A stretch of 64,000 nt of DNA, from positions 4,519,521-4,583,520 of the forward strand of contig VZDJ01000090.1 in assembly GCA_008694505.1 (NCBI GenBank). Direction: 5' to 3'. The position numbers and the translations under genes were made by a program. Every line of letters begins with the position of its first letter. The stretch's first letter is position 1. The notes under the pieces were generated by a model. That model worked only from the letters and a program-made list of their open reading frames with translations. It did no database searches and was not told the DNA's origin. The stretch comes from Cyanoderma ruficeps. Taxonomy: Eukaryota > Chordata > Aves > Passeriformes > Timaliidae. This document shows, one piece after another, positions 22,470-32,265 of this stretch.

Positions 22470-23060
22470 TTTAAAAAGAAATCAAAATAGATGAGACATT
22501 TTTCTTGTAATTAGAGATCGTCCTAAATAAATGCTTTAGACCTCATTCCCCTCCCATTCCCCTACTTCCTACCCCTCTCCCCCTCCTACACACATACAAA
22601 GTTCAGCTGTTCGGGAATGCAGCTGAGAATTTCCTACTGTCTGTTAAGAATGGAGTGAACCTGTTTTCCTGGCTCTTTTGAAAAACCCCGACCTACAACG
22701 CGGAGCATACCCGTGGTTCTCGCGGCTGTTGTGTAGCTGGCCCTGCTCTCCGGCTGCGGCTGTTGTTTCTGAATTACCCTCAACAGGCAGTTCCCCTGCT
22801 CAGAGGTCAAGATCGGTGCAGTGATGGCCACGTCCCTCTGTTGGCACTTCCCCGTGGGAACGACATTACCCCTCACACCTCTCCCCCTCCTACTCCCTAC
22901 AGCCTGTTATTAAACAAGGACAAGTGAGTAGCTTGTCTGTGTCTGTGTGCGAGAGCGCGACTCTGTCACCTGATGCATACAGATGGCTTATTAACCAATT
23001 AATTCATAGGACTAAATTGGCTAAATCAAACTAAATGACACCCAATTGCTGTACAAGGGT
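22470..23060. promoter_or_regulatory. Candidate conserved noncoding cluster with CpG-retaining centre
   Basis: Three parts adjoin. The left edge has TTGTAATTAGAGATCGTCC and AAATAAATGC. The centre, 22685-22865, keeps about a dozen CpGs (ACAACGCGGAGC, CTCGCGGCTG, TCCGGCTGCGG, GATCGG, CACGTCC, GGAACGAC). The right part, 22900-23050, has TTATTAAACAAGGACAAG, GAGAGCGCGACTC, CTGATGCATACAG, and TTATTAACCAATTAATTC with AAATTGG. This resembles a deeply conserved regulatory cluster. No exon or promoter is evident: there is no TATA, and the island-like part is too short. Confidence 0.4.
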
Positions 23061-24148
23061 AGAAATGGATTGGAATAAGTGTTTCTTAAATGCCAGCCTC
23101 GTTGAGCAAAGGAATGAGTAGCAGAGGGAGGAGGGGGCCTTATGGAGGAGTGGGGATGACAGCAGACACTGGCAGGCAGCGTGAGCAGAGCCGTCCATGG
23201 CATCACGTCCTAGGGAAGGAAGTGGCTCATGAGCCTGTGGCAGTCTGTGCTGCCAAGAAATTGGATCACTCTTTTTGCTCGTGACACTTTAGGCCTGGGG
23301 ATGCCTCTGGAAAGGGAGTCCCAGCCACTGCCTCACTCTGTGTCCTGAGCAAAAGAGTCTTCAGCCCAGACTTTGGTTGAAGCACAAATTATTAAATGAA
23401 CTACTGTTGATTACACCAGGATTTATTATTCATTTTCTGAGGAGTGAGGGTTTGATTTTTCAGAAATGCAGTCTGCCTCCTCCTCTGTCTGAAGTCCCTA
23501 GGAACAATTATGTTAATCTTCCAGAAAACTGGTTCTTTCTCCTTTCTAGAACCATGCCCTTGGGACTGGCCAGAGAAGCTACCCACAGCTGGAATGCTTC
23601 TGTGTGCCTCACCTGCAGCAGTATTACCTGTTGCTTAAAGATGCTTCTCTCTTTCTTTTTCCCTTGGCATTTATTTGTTTGGGGGTGGGGATGGGCTGGC
23701 CTTGGCTGGCTTCTGCATGCCCACCAAAATGCTCTATCACTCCTCCTCACCTGGACAAGGGAAGATAACTTAACAACTAATGTCACTGGCACAACAGACT
23801 AGACTTGAGAAAATTAATTTAATTTGTTGCCAATTAATGACAGAGAGGACAGTGAAAAATTAGAACAAAACTGAAATCTTCTTCCCAGGTTCAGCTTCAC
23901 TGCCAACTTCTCTTCCTCCCCCACATGCTACACAGGGGAACAGGGAATATGTGTTGCAGTCTGTCCATAACACTTGGTTTCTGGTGCTCCTTCCTCCATG
24001 TGCTCTTCCCTTGCTGCAGTGTGCAGTCCTACCCACAGGAGTCAGTTCTTCAGGAACTGCTTCAAAGTGGGTTCTTCACATGGGGCACAATTTTCAGGAA
24101 TGGACTGCCCCATGTGTTGTAGCTTGTGATGGAAAGCTTGTTCCTGTG
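23061..24148. other. Noncoding stretch with small TAAT block
   Basis: A compact AATTAATTTAATTTGTTGCC followed by AATTAATGACAG (about 23813-23842) combines homeodomain cores with a MEIS-like TGACAG. The 141-codon frame at 23377-23802 shows no recognisable domain. Confidence 0.4.
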
Positions 24149-24202
24149 TAGGCTCCACTCCATGGCCACAGCTCCTAGGCTCCACTCCATGGCCACAGCT
24201 CC
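24149..24202 (+). repeat. Perfect tandem duplication, 27-bp unit
   Basis: Two identical 27-bp copies sit head to tail (24149-24175 and 24176-24202), each starting TAGGCTCCACTCC and ending GGCCACAGCTCC. The perfect identity implies a recent local duplication by replication slippage. It lies inside a 185-codon plus-strand frame (24126-24683) that it keeps in phase, but that frame shows no domain or codon signal that I trust. Confidence 0.95.
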
Positions 24203-25660
24203 TGTTAGGAGCCTGCTCCAGCAGGGGCTTTTCAAGGCCTGCAGCTTCCTTCAAGGCAAATCCACCTCCTACATTATGGGTCCTCCTGAGGCTGCAGAGA
24301 ATCCACTCCTACATTTGGAGCACTTTCTCCCCTCCCTCTTCACTGACCTTGGTGTGTGCAGGGCTTTTTTTCTTACATTATCTCCTTCCTTGCAGATGCC
24401 GAACAGTTATTTTTCACTCTTGCTTAATTATGTTATCGCAGAGGCACTACTTACATCACTGGTTGACTCAGCTTTGCACTGTGACAGGTTTGAAATGGCA
24501 TTTTGGAGCCAGCTAAATAAGGCTCAGTCCAACATGGGAGCAGGTCCTGCATCTTCTCACAGAAGCCACTTCTGCAGCCTCCATTTCCTCTCAGCCTTGC
24601 CATATAAACTAAACAGAGTATGTTACAAGAGACTTTTTCTGCATAGGAGAGCATACCCTTTTTTTTCCTCTGCTGAATGCTGACCTTTGCTCTGTTTTGT
24701 GATATAGAAGATGGATTTTGTAGGATTTACTGGATGACTGGGAGTGGGAGGTATTTCCTCTGATCCCAGTTCAGTTTAACAGCTACTGAGATACATAATA
24801 TTCATAACTTGATTTGGAATAGCGGAGGGGGTACAAAAGAAAGAAAAAAAAATACAAGAGTTGCACATCAGAAACTACATTTTGTGTTTTATGTTGCAGT
24901 TTGAATATTTTGTCTGCCTCAAGGCTATATCTCATACCACCATATCAAAACTTAGGTTGCTTGTACCACTGTTCTGCCAGAGCTGATAATGTGAGCAAGG
25001 TTTCCTGGCTGCTTCCCTTGGCAGGAGCTTCATCTTTCTAGTCATGACAAAGGGAGTCTGTGGCTCTCCTTAAGGTGTGGTAGGGAGATGGTCCATTTGG
25101 GAATATAGGAGATATCAAGTCTTTCCATGAAGCAGAGCCATCCTAGCAACAGCTTATGGCATTTTCTTGCTAACAGCATCTTTGTTCAGCATGACCCAAG
25201 GCAGACTCTTTGGCTGATTATTCACTTTGTGGTCCCTCAGTCAGTGCTTCTCTCTCCCCAGGTGGCACTGGAAAACTGTACCCAAGTGCCTGAGGGCATG
25301 AAGAGCAGGGACTGCTGTCCATGGACATGCCCAGGAAAGTGTTTGTTTCTGTAACTGGGTCTGAAGAGGCACTTTACTGAGGTTAAAGTCTGGGTTGGTG
25401 TTACTTGAGGGGCAGTTGGACTTGGTATGTGCAGGGTAGGGGCAATCTTTTTCTGGTACTGGGGACACTGTTGCATAAATTGGCAGATTTCTGGCAGAAG
25501 AAAGGGTGAATCCTTTAGTGTGGGACAGGAGTGGAAGGTGTGTGTTGGTGATTGTCACTGGGGTCAGCTGAGAAAAGAGTGACAGCAAGCCTTAGCAAAC
25601 CTTGTGGCATCAAGGCGCTCGCAGTGCACTTCCATACGCAGCGAGAACCAGACCCTCAGA
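24203..25660. other. Noncoding stretch, no gene supported
   Basis: The 185-codon plus-strand frame 24126-24683 runs into the left part. It carries no recognisable motif and starts upstream of the tandem duplication. The remainder is mixed sequence without repeat families I recognise. Confidence 0.45.
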
Positions 25661-25665
25661 GCCCA

Positions 25666-25730
25666 GCACACGTGCACACGCATGCACACGTGCACACACA
25701 TGCACACGTGCACACATGCAGCGTGCATGC
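25666..25730 (+). repeat. 18-bp minisatellite carrying CACGTG E-boxes; alternating purine-pyrimidine tract
   Basis: The unit GCACACGTGCACACRCAT is repeated three times (25666-25683, 25684-25701, 25702-25719, the last slightly diverged at its end). Each copy contains CACGTG, at 25669, 25687 and 25705, an exact 18-bp phase. From 25666 to 25720 purines and pyrimidines alternate without a break, and alternation resumes from 25721 to 25730. Such a tract can form Z-DNA. The threonine/histidine frames across it are composition artefacts. Confidence 0.95.
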
Positions 25731-25734
25731 TCAC

Positions 25735-26390
25735 AGCCACATGCCACCAGCATGCACACAGCTCTGGTCCCCCGCCGGGCCAGCATGAGCAGATTACAGC
25801 CAGGCATAGCCTGGAACATATGCGTTCATGGAGTACAGCCCGTTAGGAATGAAACCTGCGCATATGCAAAACTGCCAAGAACACATTCCCCAGCACCCTA
25901 ATGCTGGCTGTGGATAACCACCAAACAAACACATGCCTGACTATTATGTCAGTGTTAAAACTGCTCTTCTTCAGTTGTTGCAGCAAGATAAAGTATCCAA
26001 AGCCCGTCATGCTGCAGCATCTTTTTCAAGGCTGCACTACACGGAGTGTGTATAAAATATTGAATCATTTAGGAGATTTTCATCTTTTCTCTTTTTTTTT
26101 TTGAAAGAGGAATGGGATTTACACTTTGTCCAGTGGCAGAACAAATGTTTTATGTGCTGGAGCCAGTACTACTGCTCTAGACCATTTGATGCATATATTT
26201 TGTGGCCTTTTTTCTCTTTTTTTTTATTTCCCCTCTTAGAATCATGCCTCTGAAAAGGGTCAAATCAACCATTTGGAAGGGTAATTTTTTATTCTTAGCA
26301 CAGAGTGTACTCCAAGAGCTGTAAAACAAACTTTGTCACCCTTTCATTACCATTTGTCCTCAAAAGATCCCTCACATTCCCTTGGCCCTA
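25735..26390. other. Noncoding stretch with T-runs
   Basis: T-rich runs at about 26088-26102 and 26211-26226. No gene or other repeat recognised. Confidence 0.5.
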
Positions 26391-26392
26391 AT

Positions 26393-26475
26393 AACTCTTA
26401 TTATCCCTGAAGAAACAGGCTGAGCAAGGGAATGCTTTCATAATTCCAGAGGTGAAGTAGTAAGTTGCATGTGAT
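26393..26475 (-). mobile_element. Possible MIR-type SINE remnant
   Basis: TTATTATCCCTGAAGAAACA, followed by GGCTGAGCAAGGGAATGC, then CCAGAGGTGAAGTAGTAAG, loosely follows antisense MIR ('ttattatccc..gaggaaactgaggc..', 'agctagtaagtgg'). The match is patchy; the left 20 bases are the best part. Confidence 0.35.
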
Positions 26476-26764
26476 TTCCGTTCAATGAGAAATGGACTGA
26501 GAGAAAATTTAGCCATGCACCCACAGACAACCTGGACCACTCAAGAATTTTGTGCAAGACTTTGTTTTTCCTCCCTTCAGTGCTCTGCTGCCTGTACCTG
26601 TTTCCTGGAGGCTCTGATCATGCACAGAGGTTAATTGGCTCAGTAGATTTCTTCACAGCCTGTGTGTGGTGTTGGCCTGCTTTAGTTGGGAGTACATTTT
26701 TCTGGTTTCGAACAGTCATTTTAGGAGAGAAGGTGGCCTGTGGCTCAGGACAGGCCATTGGCTC

Positions 26765-26945
26765 AGGATCTGCACTGTATCATGGTCAGGCTGTGCATGG
26801 ATTGCATCCCTCTCAAATGCCTCAGTTTCCTTGCCCCTTCTGGAGCAATAACAGTGCTGATTAATCTCAGAAGGGGCTAGAAAGAATCATTCATTAGTAT
26901 TAGAAAGTGCTTTGAGGTCTCCAATAGACAGAAAAGCTACTACTA
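26765..26945 (+). mobile_element. MIR-family (amniote) SINE remnant with 3' tail
   Basis: TGCCTCAGTTTCCTTGCCCC at 26818-26837 matches the most conserved MIR word. It is followed by GCAATAACAGTGCTGATTAA and, near the end, TTAGTATTAGAAAGTGCTTT followed by GAGGTCTCCAATAGA. That recalls the 3' tail 'gtaaagcgctttgag(a/g)tcc..gatgaaaggcgc' of amniote MIR-type elements. The core upstream of 26815 is barely recognisable. Orientation is plus. Confidence 0.6.
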
Positions 26946-27625
26946 TGCTCTGAGCTGTTTTTCCTCTCCACCCCATTTATAATGATCTGGACTCTCTTGA
27001 AGTCTGAAGTAGAAGCAGGCTGATCTTGGTACTTTTTTTTTGTTTTGTTTTTACCTTTAATTAGCAGAGGTCTGTCAGTTCAGAGGCCTTGCATGGGCAT
27101 GGAGTACATATTCTTTTATTGTTTCCATGGTCCGGAACAGAATTGCTTTAGACACAAAGCAACAGCCCAGGGTAATAAGAGAAGACAAAAATTTAATTAA
27201 GAAGAGAGAAGAAAGAGAAGAACTCTCTTTTATTGCAAAAATGGAAGGGCTGAGGAGTCTTGTTGATGTTTGTCAGTGTAGTTAGGTAAGTCTGTTATTG
27301 CTGGTCTCAGAGAAAGCTCAAAAGATTTTTAAGTCCATATAAACACCAGAATGTTTTTAAAGATTCTGTGACTCATACAATAATCTTATAGTATCTGGTC
27401 TGTGCTGCTTCTGTCACATTCAGAGATGTAGCTGAGACACCTGTACAACTCTTGTCCCTTCGTCCTCCATTTGCATTAATGGGTGTAAGTTGGCAGTACT
27501 CACATGTGAAGAAATGAGTATAAAGTTTGGAAATGGCTTCATCATTATGTTGGATAGTGTAGAACTTAGAACTCCATGTAGGGTTAATGTAGAACTCTTG
27601 GAACTCCATGTCTGCAGACTGAGTG
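26946..27625. other. Noncoding stretch with imperfect 30-bp tandem duplication
   Basis: The segment 27559-27611 holds two related copies of GTAGAACT..GAACTCCATGT, offset by about 30 bp. The rest is ordinary AT-rich sequence. No gene. Confidence 0.5.
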
Positions 27626-27629
27626 ACAC

Positions 27630-28250
27630 CAAAAGGATCAACAAGGATCCAAGTGTGAGGGAGTCATGTGGAATCTGCTGCTCTAGCTAAATCTCTGCAG
27701 ATCTATGGGGCTTGATGGAATTCATCCAAGAATCCTGAAAGAGCTCCTGATGTCATCACAAAGACTCCCTTGATGATTTTTGAGCAGTTCTGGGAATCCA
27801 GAGAGGTCCTGGCTCTCTGGAAGGTGATGAACATTGTCCGATTTTCAAGAAGTGCAAAAAGAAGGATCCCAGTAACTGCAGACCTGTTAGTCTCACTTCA
27901 CTGACTGATAAAGTTATGGAGATGATTACTTTGGGAGGTACTGAAAAGCACCTGGAAGAGAAGAAGAGACTGAAGGGAGACTTCAATGTGGTCTACAACA
28001 TCCTCGTGAGGGGAAAAGGAGGGGTAGACACTGATCTCTCGTCTGAGGTGACCAGTGACAGGACATGAGAAAATGGACTGGAACAAGTTTCCCAGGGGAG
28101 TGTTCCCAGCCCCAAGCCTGACAGAGTTCAAGAAGTGTTTGGACAATGCTTTCAGGCACATGGTGTGATTTTTGGGGGTGGTCCTGTGCAGGACAGAGTT
28201 TGACTTTTGGGATCCTTATGGATCCCTTCCAATTCAGCCAGTTCTGTGAT
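27630..28250 (+). mobile_element. CR1 LINE, 5'-truncated and internally deleted
   Basis: This is a non-LTR retrotransposon remnant in plus orientation. The left part translates, across frameshifts, to CR1 reverse-transcriptase wording: GLDGIHPRILKEL from about 27707, then IFKKCKKKDPSNCRPVSLTS and DKVME from about 27840. Near 27950 the sequence jumps to the CR1 3' region (GACTTCAATGTGGTCTACAA, GACAGAGTTCAAGAAG). It ends with CR1-type words (GATCCCTTCCAATTCAG, CAGTTCTGTGAT) near 28250. A second, shorter gap appears near 28070. Stops and frameshifts show that it is dead. The left boundary is approximate. Confidence 0.9.
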
Positions 28251-28254
28251 AATC

Positions 28255-30390
28255 TCCTTTCTTCTCCCATCCGAAGGAGGGGAAAATCTTTCAGGGAAGA
28301 AGTGTCAGAATTCAGCTCTAGAGTGAAGTACAGTTCCTCCAGTTTTCTTACCAGTCCCCAGGAAGCTGAGAAGGGGAAGGAAGGAGTTGAAAAACAGGAC
28401 GATTGAAACACATAGAAGATCAAAGTCCAGCTGTCCTCAGACCAGACACCTCCTGCTGATCTCTTCTGAATGCTCAACAATCCTGCAAGTGAGTCCTCTG
28501 AGACAAGAAGGAACACTGAAAGTGCCTCAGTGAGACTGGATGTCTTCGGCCAGGAACATCCTGTAATTCCTTGATGTTGTGGTGCAAGAAGAGGAAAAAC
28601 ATTTCTCTTATGGCTTTTCTGTCCTTATCTTTGAAAGATGTAACAGGACTCAGGTGTAGAGTCATATCCACACAATGTAAGGTACATTCTGAGCAAATGT
28701 ATGTCTAAATGTTCATCTCGTTATTTTGGGTATTTATTTAGTTTGAGGGTTTTTGTCACTTTTCTTTGACCTTTAGCAAACTATACAGTTTGGCATTAAG
28801 CACAAAGGTTCATACTAAAATGGCGTGCGTGTGCAGTGGTGGAGAGAGATCTTTATATACTAAACAACCTCTTTTGGTCTGAAAATGTCTTTCAGAAGGA
28901 TTTCACATCTCTGGTGAGAGGTTTTAGGGGGAAAATATTTAAGTATATATTGTTTTTTGGTCAAGTCAAAGACAAAGAAGCATTAACTTTCAGTTTTATT
29001 GAGAATTGTTTACTATTGCCATCTTGCTTTGGGATAGCTTAGGAGCACATCGTAGTATCTTAAAGCACTGGATGACTCCAGGATTGAATACAAAACTTCA
29101 GTTGCAAGAAAGAGGAGAGACACTGCCTTGTATATCAGTCTTATGAACATCAGATCAAAGAGGCTCGTAGCCCAAGCTGAGACTGCAAACACCATCATCT
29201 GCATTGCACCCGTGGGAAAATGAGTCATGGAATGACTGTGTGGGATGGCAAGGTCTGGGCGGAATAACTGGGATGCAGTGTGAGAAAGGAATGGCTCCCA
29301 CCTTGCTTTCCTATGGCTGCAGCATGCTGGTAATAACCCTTCCTGAGCTCATCTCAGCAGTGTCCTGTGGGATGAGTATCTGGGTAACAGAGGCGGATGT
29401 GCGGTAAAGGAATGGCACTTCTGCTAGGCCTGGGAGCACAAAGTGCCTCTTCTGCAGTAGGTGGGGATAACTGCAGTTTTGGGAGTGAACCCTGGTGGGC
29501 TGGCCATGCAGGACTCCACAAGTTGCTGAGTTTCCCAATAGAAGCTCACACAGCCTAACTTGAGCTCGCTGGTGACATCATTTCCACTGGAAAGGTTTTA
29601 AACGCTGCTTATCGTGGGCAACCACAGACAGCATTTAATGAAGAATGACGGAAGCAGGGAGTTTGTATTGTGCTGTTTGGGGGAAAAACGTGTACCTATA
29701 GGAGAGCTGAGCAGCTGCAAGAATGGGCAGCACACTACTGGTCCCAGTAAGCTAACAGTCCAAATTCTCAGGTCTTGACTGTGTGGGATACAAGAGGGTA
29801 AGAAACAACATCCCATCCATCGCTGCAGTGCAAAGGCTGTGTGAGGAAGGAGAGGGGGTTCACAGCTCCCCACTGCCTGGCTATGACCACCAGGAGAGAT
29901 GCAGTATCCAGCCACGCTATGAATACAGAATTAGAAAGTGTGTGGGGACTATTTCAAATGCAGTTGAGGTTTTTTGCTGTCTGTACTTCTTCCTCAGGCC
30001 ACAATACAGCTCCTTCACAGCCCTTCGTACCAACCTGCCCCTCTCCTGCTTCCCAGCAGAGCAAACACTGAAGCACAGTGAGACAGCTGGCAGGCATTCT
30101 GCCTTTCCTCCTTCCCTCCTCCTCTCCCTGCCAGTTTCGTCCATCTTTGCACACTGTGGATGAGTTCTTTGGGGTCTTTCTTTAACTTAATGTGCATACC
30201 CAGCATAGCACAGTGAGGGCCTAGCCCTCTGTTAGGATCTGAGTGGATAATGATGGTTTCTGCCTCTATTTCTGCTGAGTCTGCAGGCTGCATTTTGTCA
30301 GCTGCATGCAGAGGCACCACTGCCCGTAGCTAGTGTTGTCATCTGGAGTCCACACCTGGAGCTGCTGCTGCTGTTGAGTTGATCTGCTGT
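28255..30390. other. Noncoding stretch, no gene supported
   Basis: No repeat beyond the CR1 end. Frames up to about 126 codons (29783-30163 plus) overlap minus-strand frames of similar length and lack recognisable domains. A short (CTG)n run lies at 30360-30374, just before the next microsatellite. Confidence 0.45.
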
Positions 30391-30396
30391 GGAATT

Positions 30397-30424
30397 TTTG
30401 TTTGTTTGTTTGTTTGTTTGTTTG
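30397..30424 (+). repeat. (TTTG)7 microsatellite
   Basis: Seven uninterrupted TTTG units, preceded by GGAATT and followed by TGCCAATAATGG. Probably length-polymorphic. Confidence 0.97.
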
Positions 30425-31960
30425 TGCCAATAATGGAAATGTCTTAGTACCTGCCAATTATGGAAAAAAAAGAGGCAGTGGTAATCTCCTCTCTCTTTTT
30501 CTATATCTCTCTATTTTTTCTCCTCTCCACTGGGACAGAAGTAAATAAAATGCTTGATAAAATTTAGGCTTTATGTGTGTGAGAGAGATACTTATTGTGG
30601 TGAGCTGGATTGAAGAAATGAGATTTGCATAGATATGGATGGATAAAAAGAAGAGAAGATTGGGAGAAGAATGCTTGAATACTGAATACCTGAAAATGTA
30701 TGGAGCTGAATGTATGCCTGAGAAAACTGTCTAGGCTTCAGTATTCAGTTGCATCCACTCTGTTCTTAGTCCCTTGTTTTGCTTTTAAATCACATTACTT
30801 ATTTTGTCTAACTCCCCCAGGTGTCTCATTTGAGGATGTTCTTTCTCATTAGGGTGTGAGAGGAGAGAATTAGTGTGCAGTGTGCTAGTGGTACGTCACT
30901 GCTGCAGAGATCCTGTGGTGCTTAGCAGGGTGATGGTAGGACAGTACCCTCCTAGAGACTTTGGAACAAACACCCATTGCTTGTGATAATTAAAATTTGA
31001 GGAAGCCCTGAGAAGAAGCCTGTCATCATGAAATTTCCCGGGCTGCAGACAAATGGTAGGAAATCCTCAGAATTCTCAATTTTGCAGTCATCCTCAGCTC
31101 TGGAGGAACTGAGACACAGGCCAGAATCCAAGATTCAAGCTGAACTATGTAGCTTCCTCTTCACAGCAGTACCTGCATGTTTGAATCATATCAAGGACTA
31201 TCATGGCAGATTTTTCCAGAAGCTGAAAAGATCTTGAGTAAACTTCAAGGAATTTAACTTCTTCGATGTTGCAGTTGGTAGTACATAGGCTGGGAGGTCT
31301 GACCTAGAGGTTTGGGTTGGATCTGATACTCATTTGATTCAGAAACCCAGGTGTCAGGATGGTTGGGGGGAGATTCATCAGGGAAAAGGAAGAAGGTGGC
31401 ACATTTCGGTAATCTGATCTCATGGTAAGTCTCATCCCTAGCAGTGAGAGTGTGGAGCTGATTTACTTTCTGGAGCTTTAATGTATCTTCAAAAATATGC
31501 TGTCAGTTATTGTCACAATTCTGGATGTTGTGATGTGTCTCATTTCTGCCCCTTCTGGAATACTCTGAGAGTCTTCCTTTCAATTATTTCCTTTAGCTTC
31601 CAGTCCCAAAGTCTAATAATGTAACATGTGGAGAGGGGAAAAATGCAGAAAAAAGGTATTCCAGCACCTTTGAATTCAGCTTTTCATTTAGCTGAATGCC
31701 TTTATAGTCCTTATTTCCTAAGCTTGGACAAAAGTCTAAGCTGATGAAGAAAGGGAGCTACTTACTTTTCATGTGCATAGGTGCTCTGGAAAATGCATGT
31801 GTGATCTCTCTGGCACAACCTGAAACCTAGGAATTCAGCACATGAAGACTTTTCTTCCACCGGACTGCCGATGTTTTGTGGCCACATCTTTGGTGTCCAT
31901 ATCGGAGCAGAAAGAAGGGTTTTTTTCCAGCTCAGCCCATATCTGGCCTGCCCTGTTTGC
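30425..31960. other. Noncoding stretch, no gene supported
   Basis: A pyrimidine-rich segment lies at 30485-30530. No repeat family or conserved-looking motif cluster was recognised, and all frames are short. Confidence 0.5.
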
Positions 31961-31964
31961 AGTC

Positions 31965-32265
31965 TTTCCACATGATAAACAGGCTAATTAATTTACAGGG
32001 TAAAATGAGAAAAGGAAAAAAAAAAGGGGGCACGGGGGAAAGGATCAATGGACAAATTGAAATGTCATTTCCCAGCCTGCAGCTGGACGCTGCTGCCTTG
32101 CCTGTCTCTTGCCCCCCCTTTATTTTTTTTTTTCCTTACCCTTTTTGTTTTGATTTGGTTATAAAAGCCAGGATGTAATTGGAACTGGCACCGAAATCAA
32201 ACAGCATGACCTTGCCAGGTTTCTTCCAGTCCCACCACGCCATCCTTGCTGGCTCAGGGAAAGAA
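31965..32265. promoter_or_regulatory. Candidate conserved noncoding element
   Basis: Contains CATGATAAACAGGCTAATTA then ATTTACAGGG, then an A/G run, then CAATTGAAATGTCATTTCCC, CAGCTGGACGCTGCTGCC, a T-run, TTATAAAAGCCAGGATGTAA and GGCACCGAAATCAAACAGC. GATAAACA is a forkhead-like word and GGCTAATTAATTT carries homeodomain cores. The homopolymers at 32017-32029 and 32119-32133 interrupt it. The ATAAAAG word near 32160 could be TATA-like, but there is no other promoter evidence. Confidence 0.35.

Noticed and set aside
24126..24683. 185-codon plus-strand frame as a gene
   Set aside because: Part of its length comes from a recent 27-bp duplication. The remaining sequence has no domain or codon pattern I can support.
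27983..28516. 177-codon minus-strand frame
   Set aside because: Mostly antisense to the CR1 3' region, so not an independent gene.
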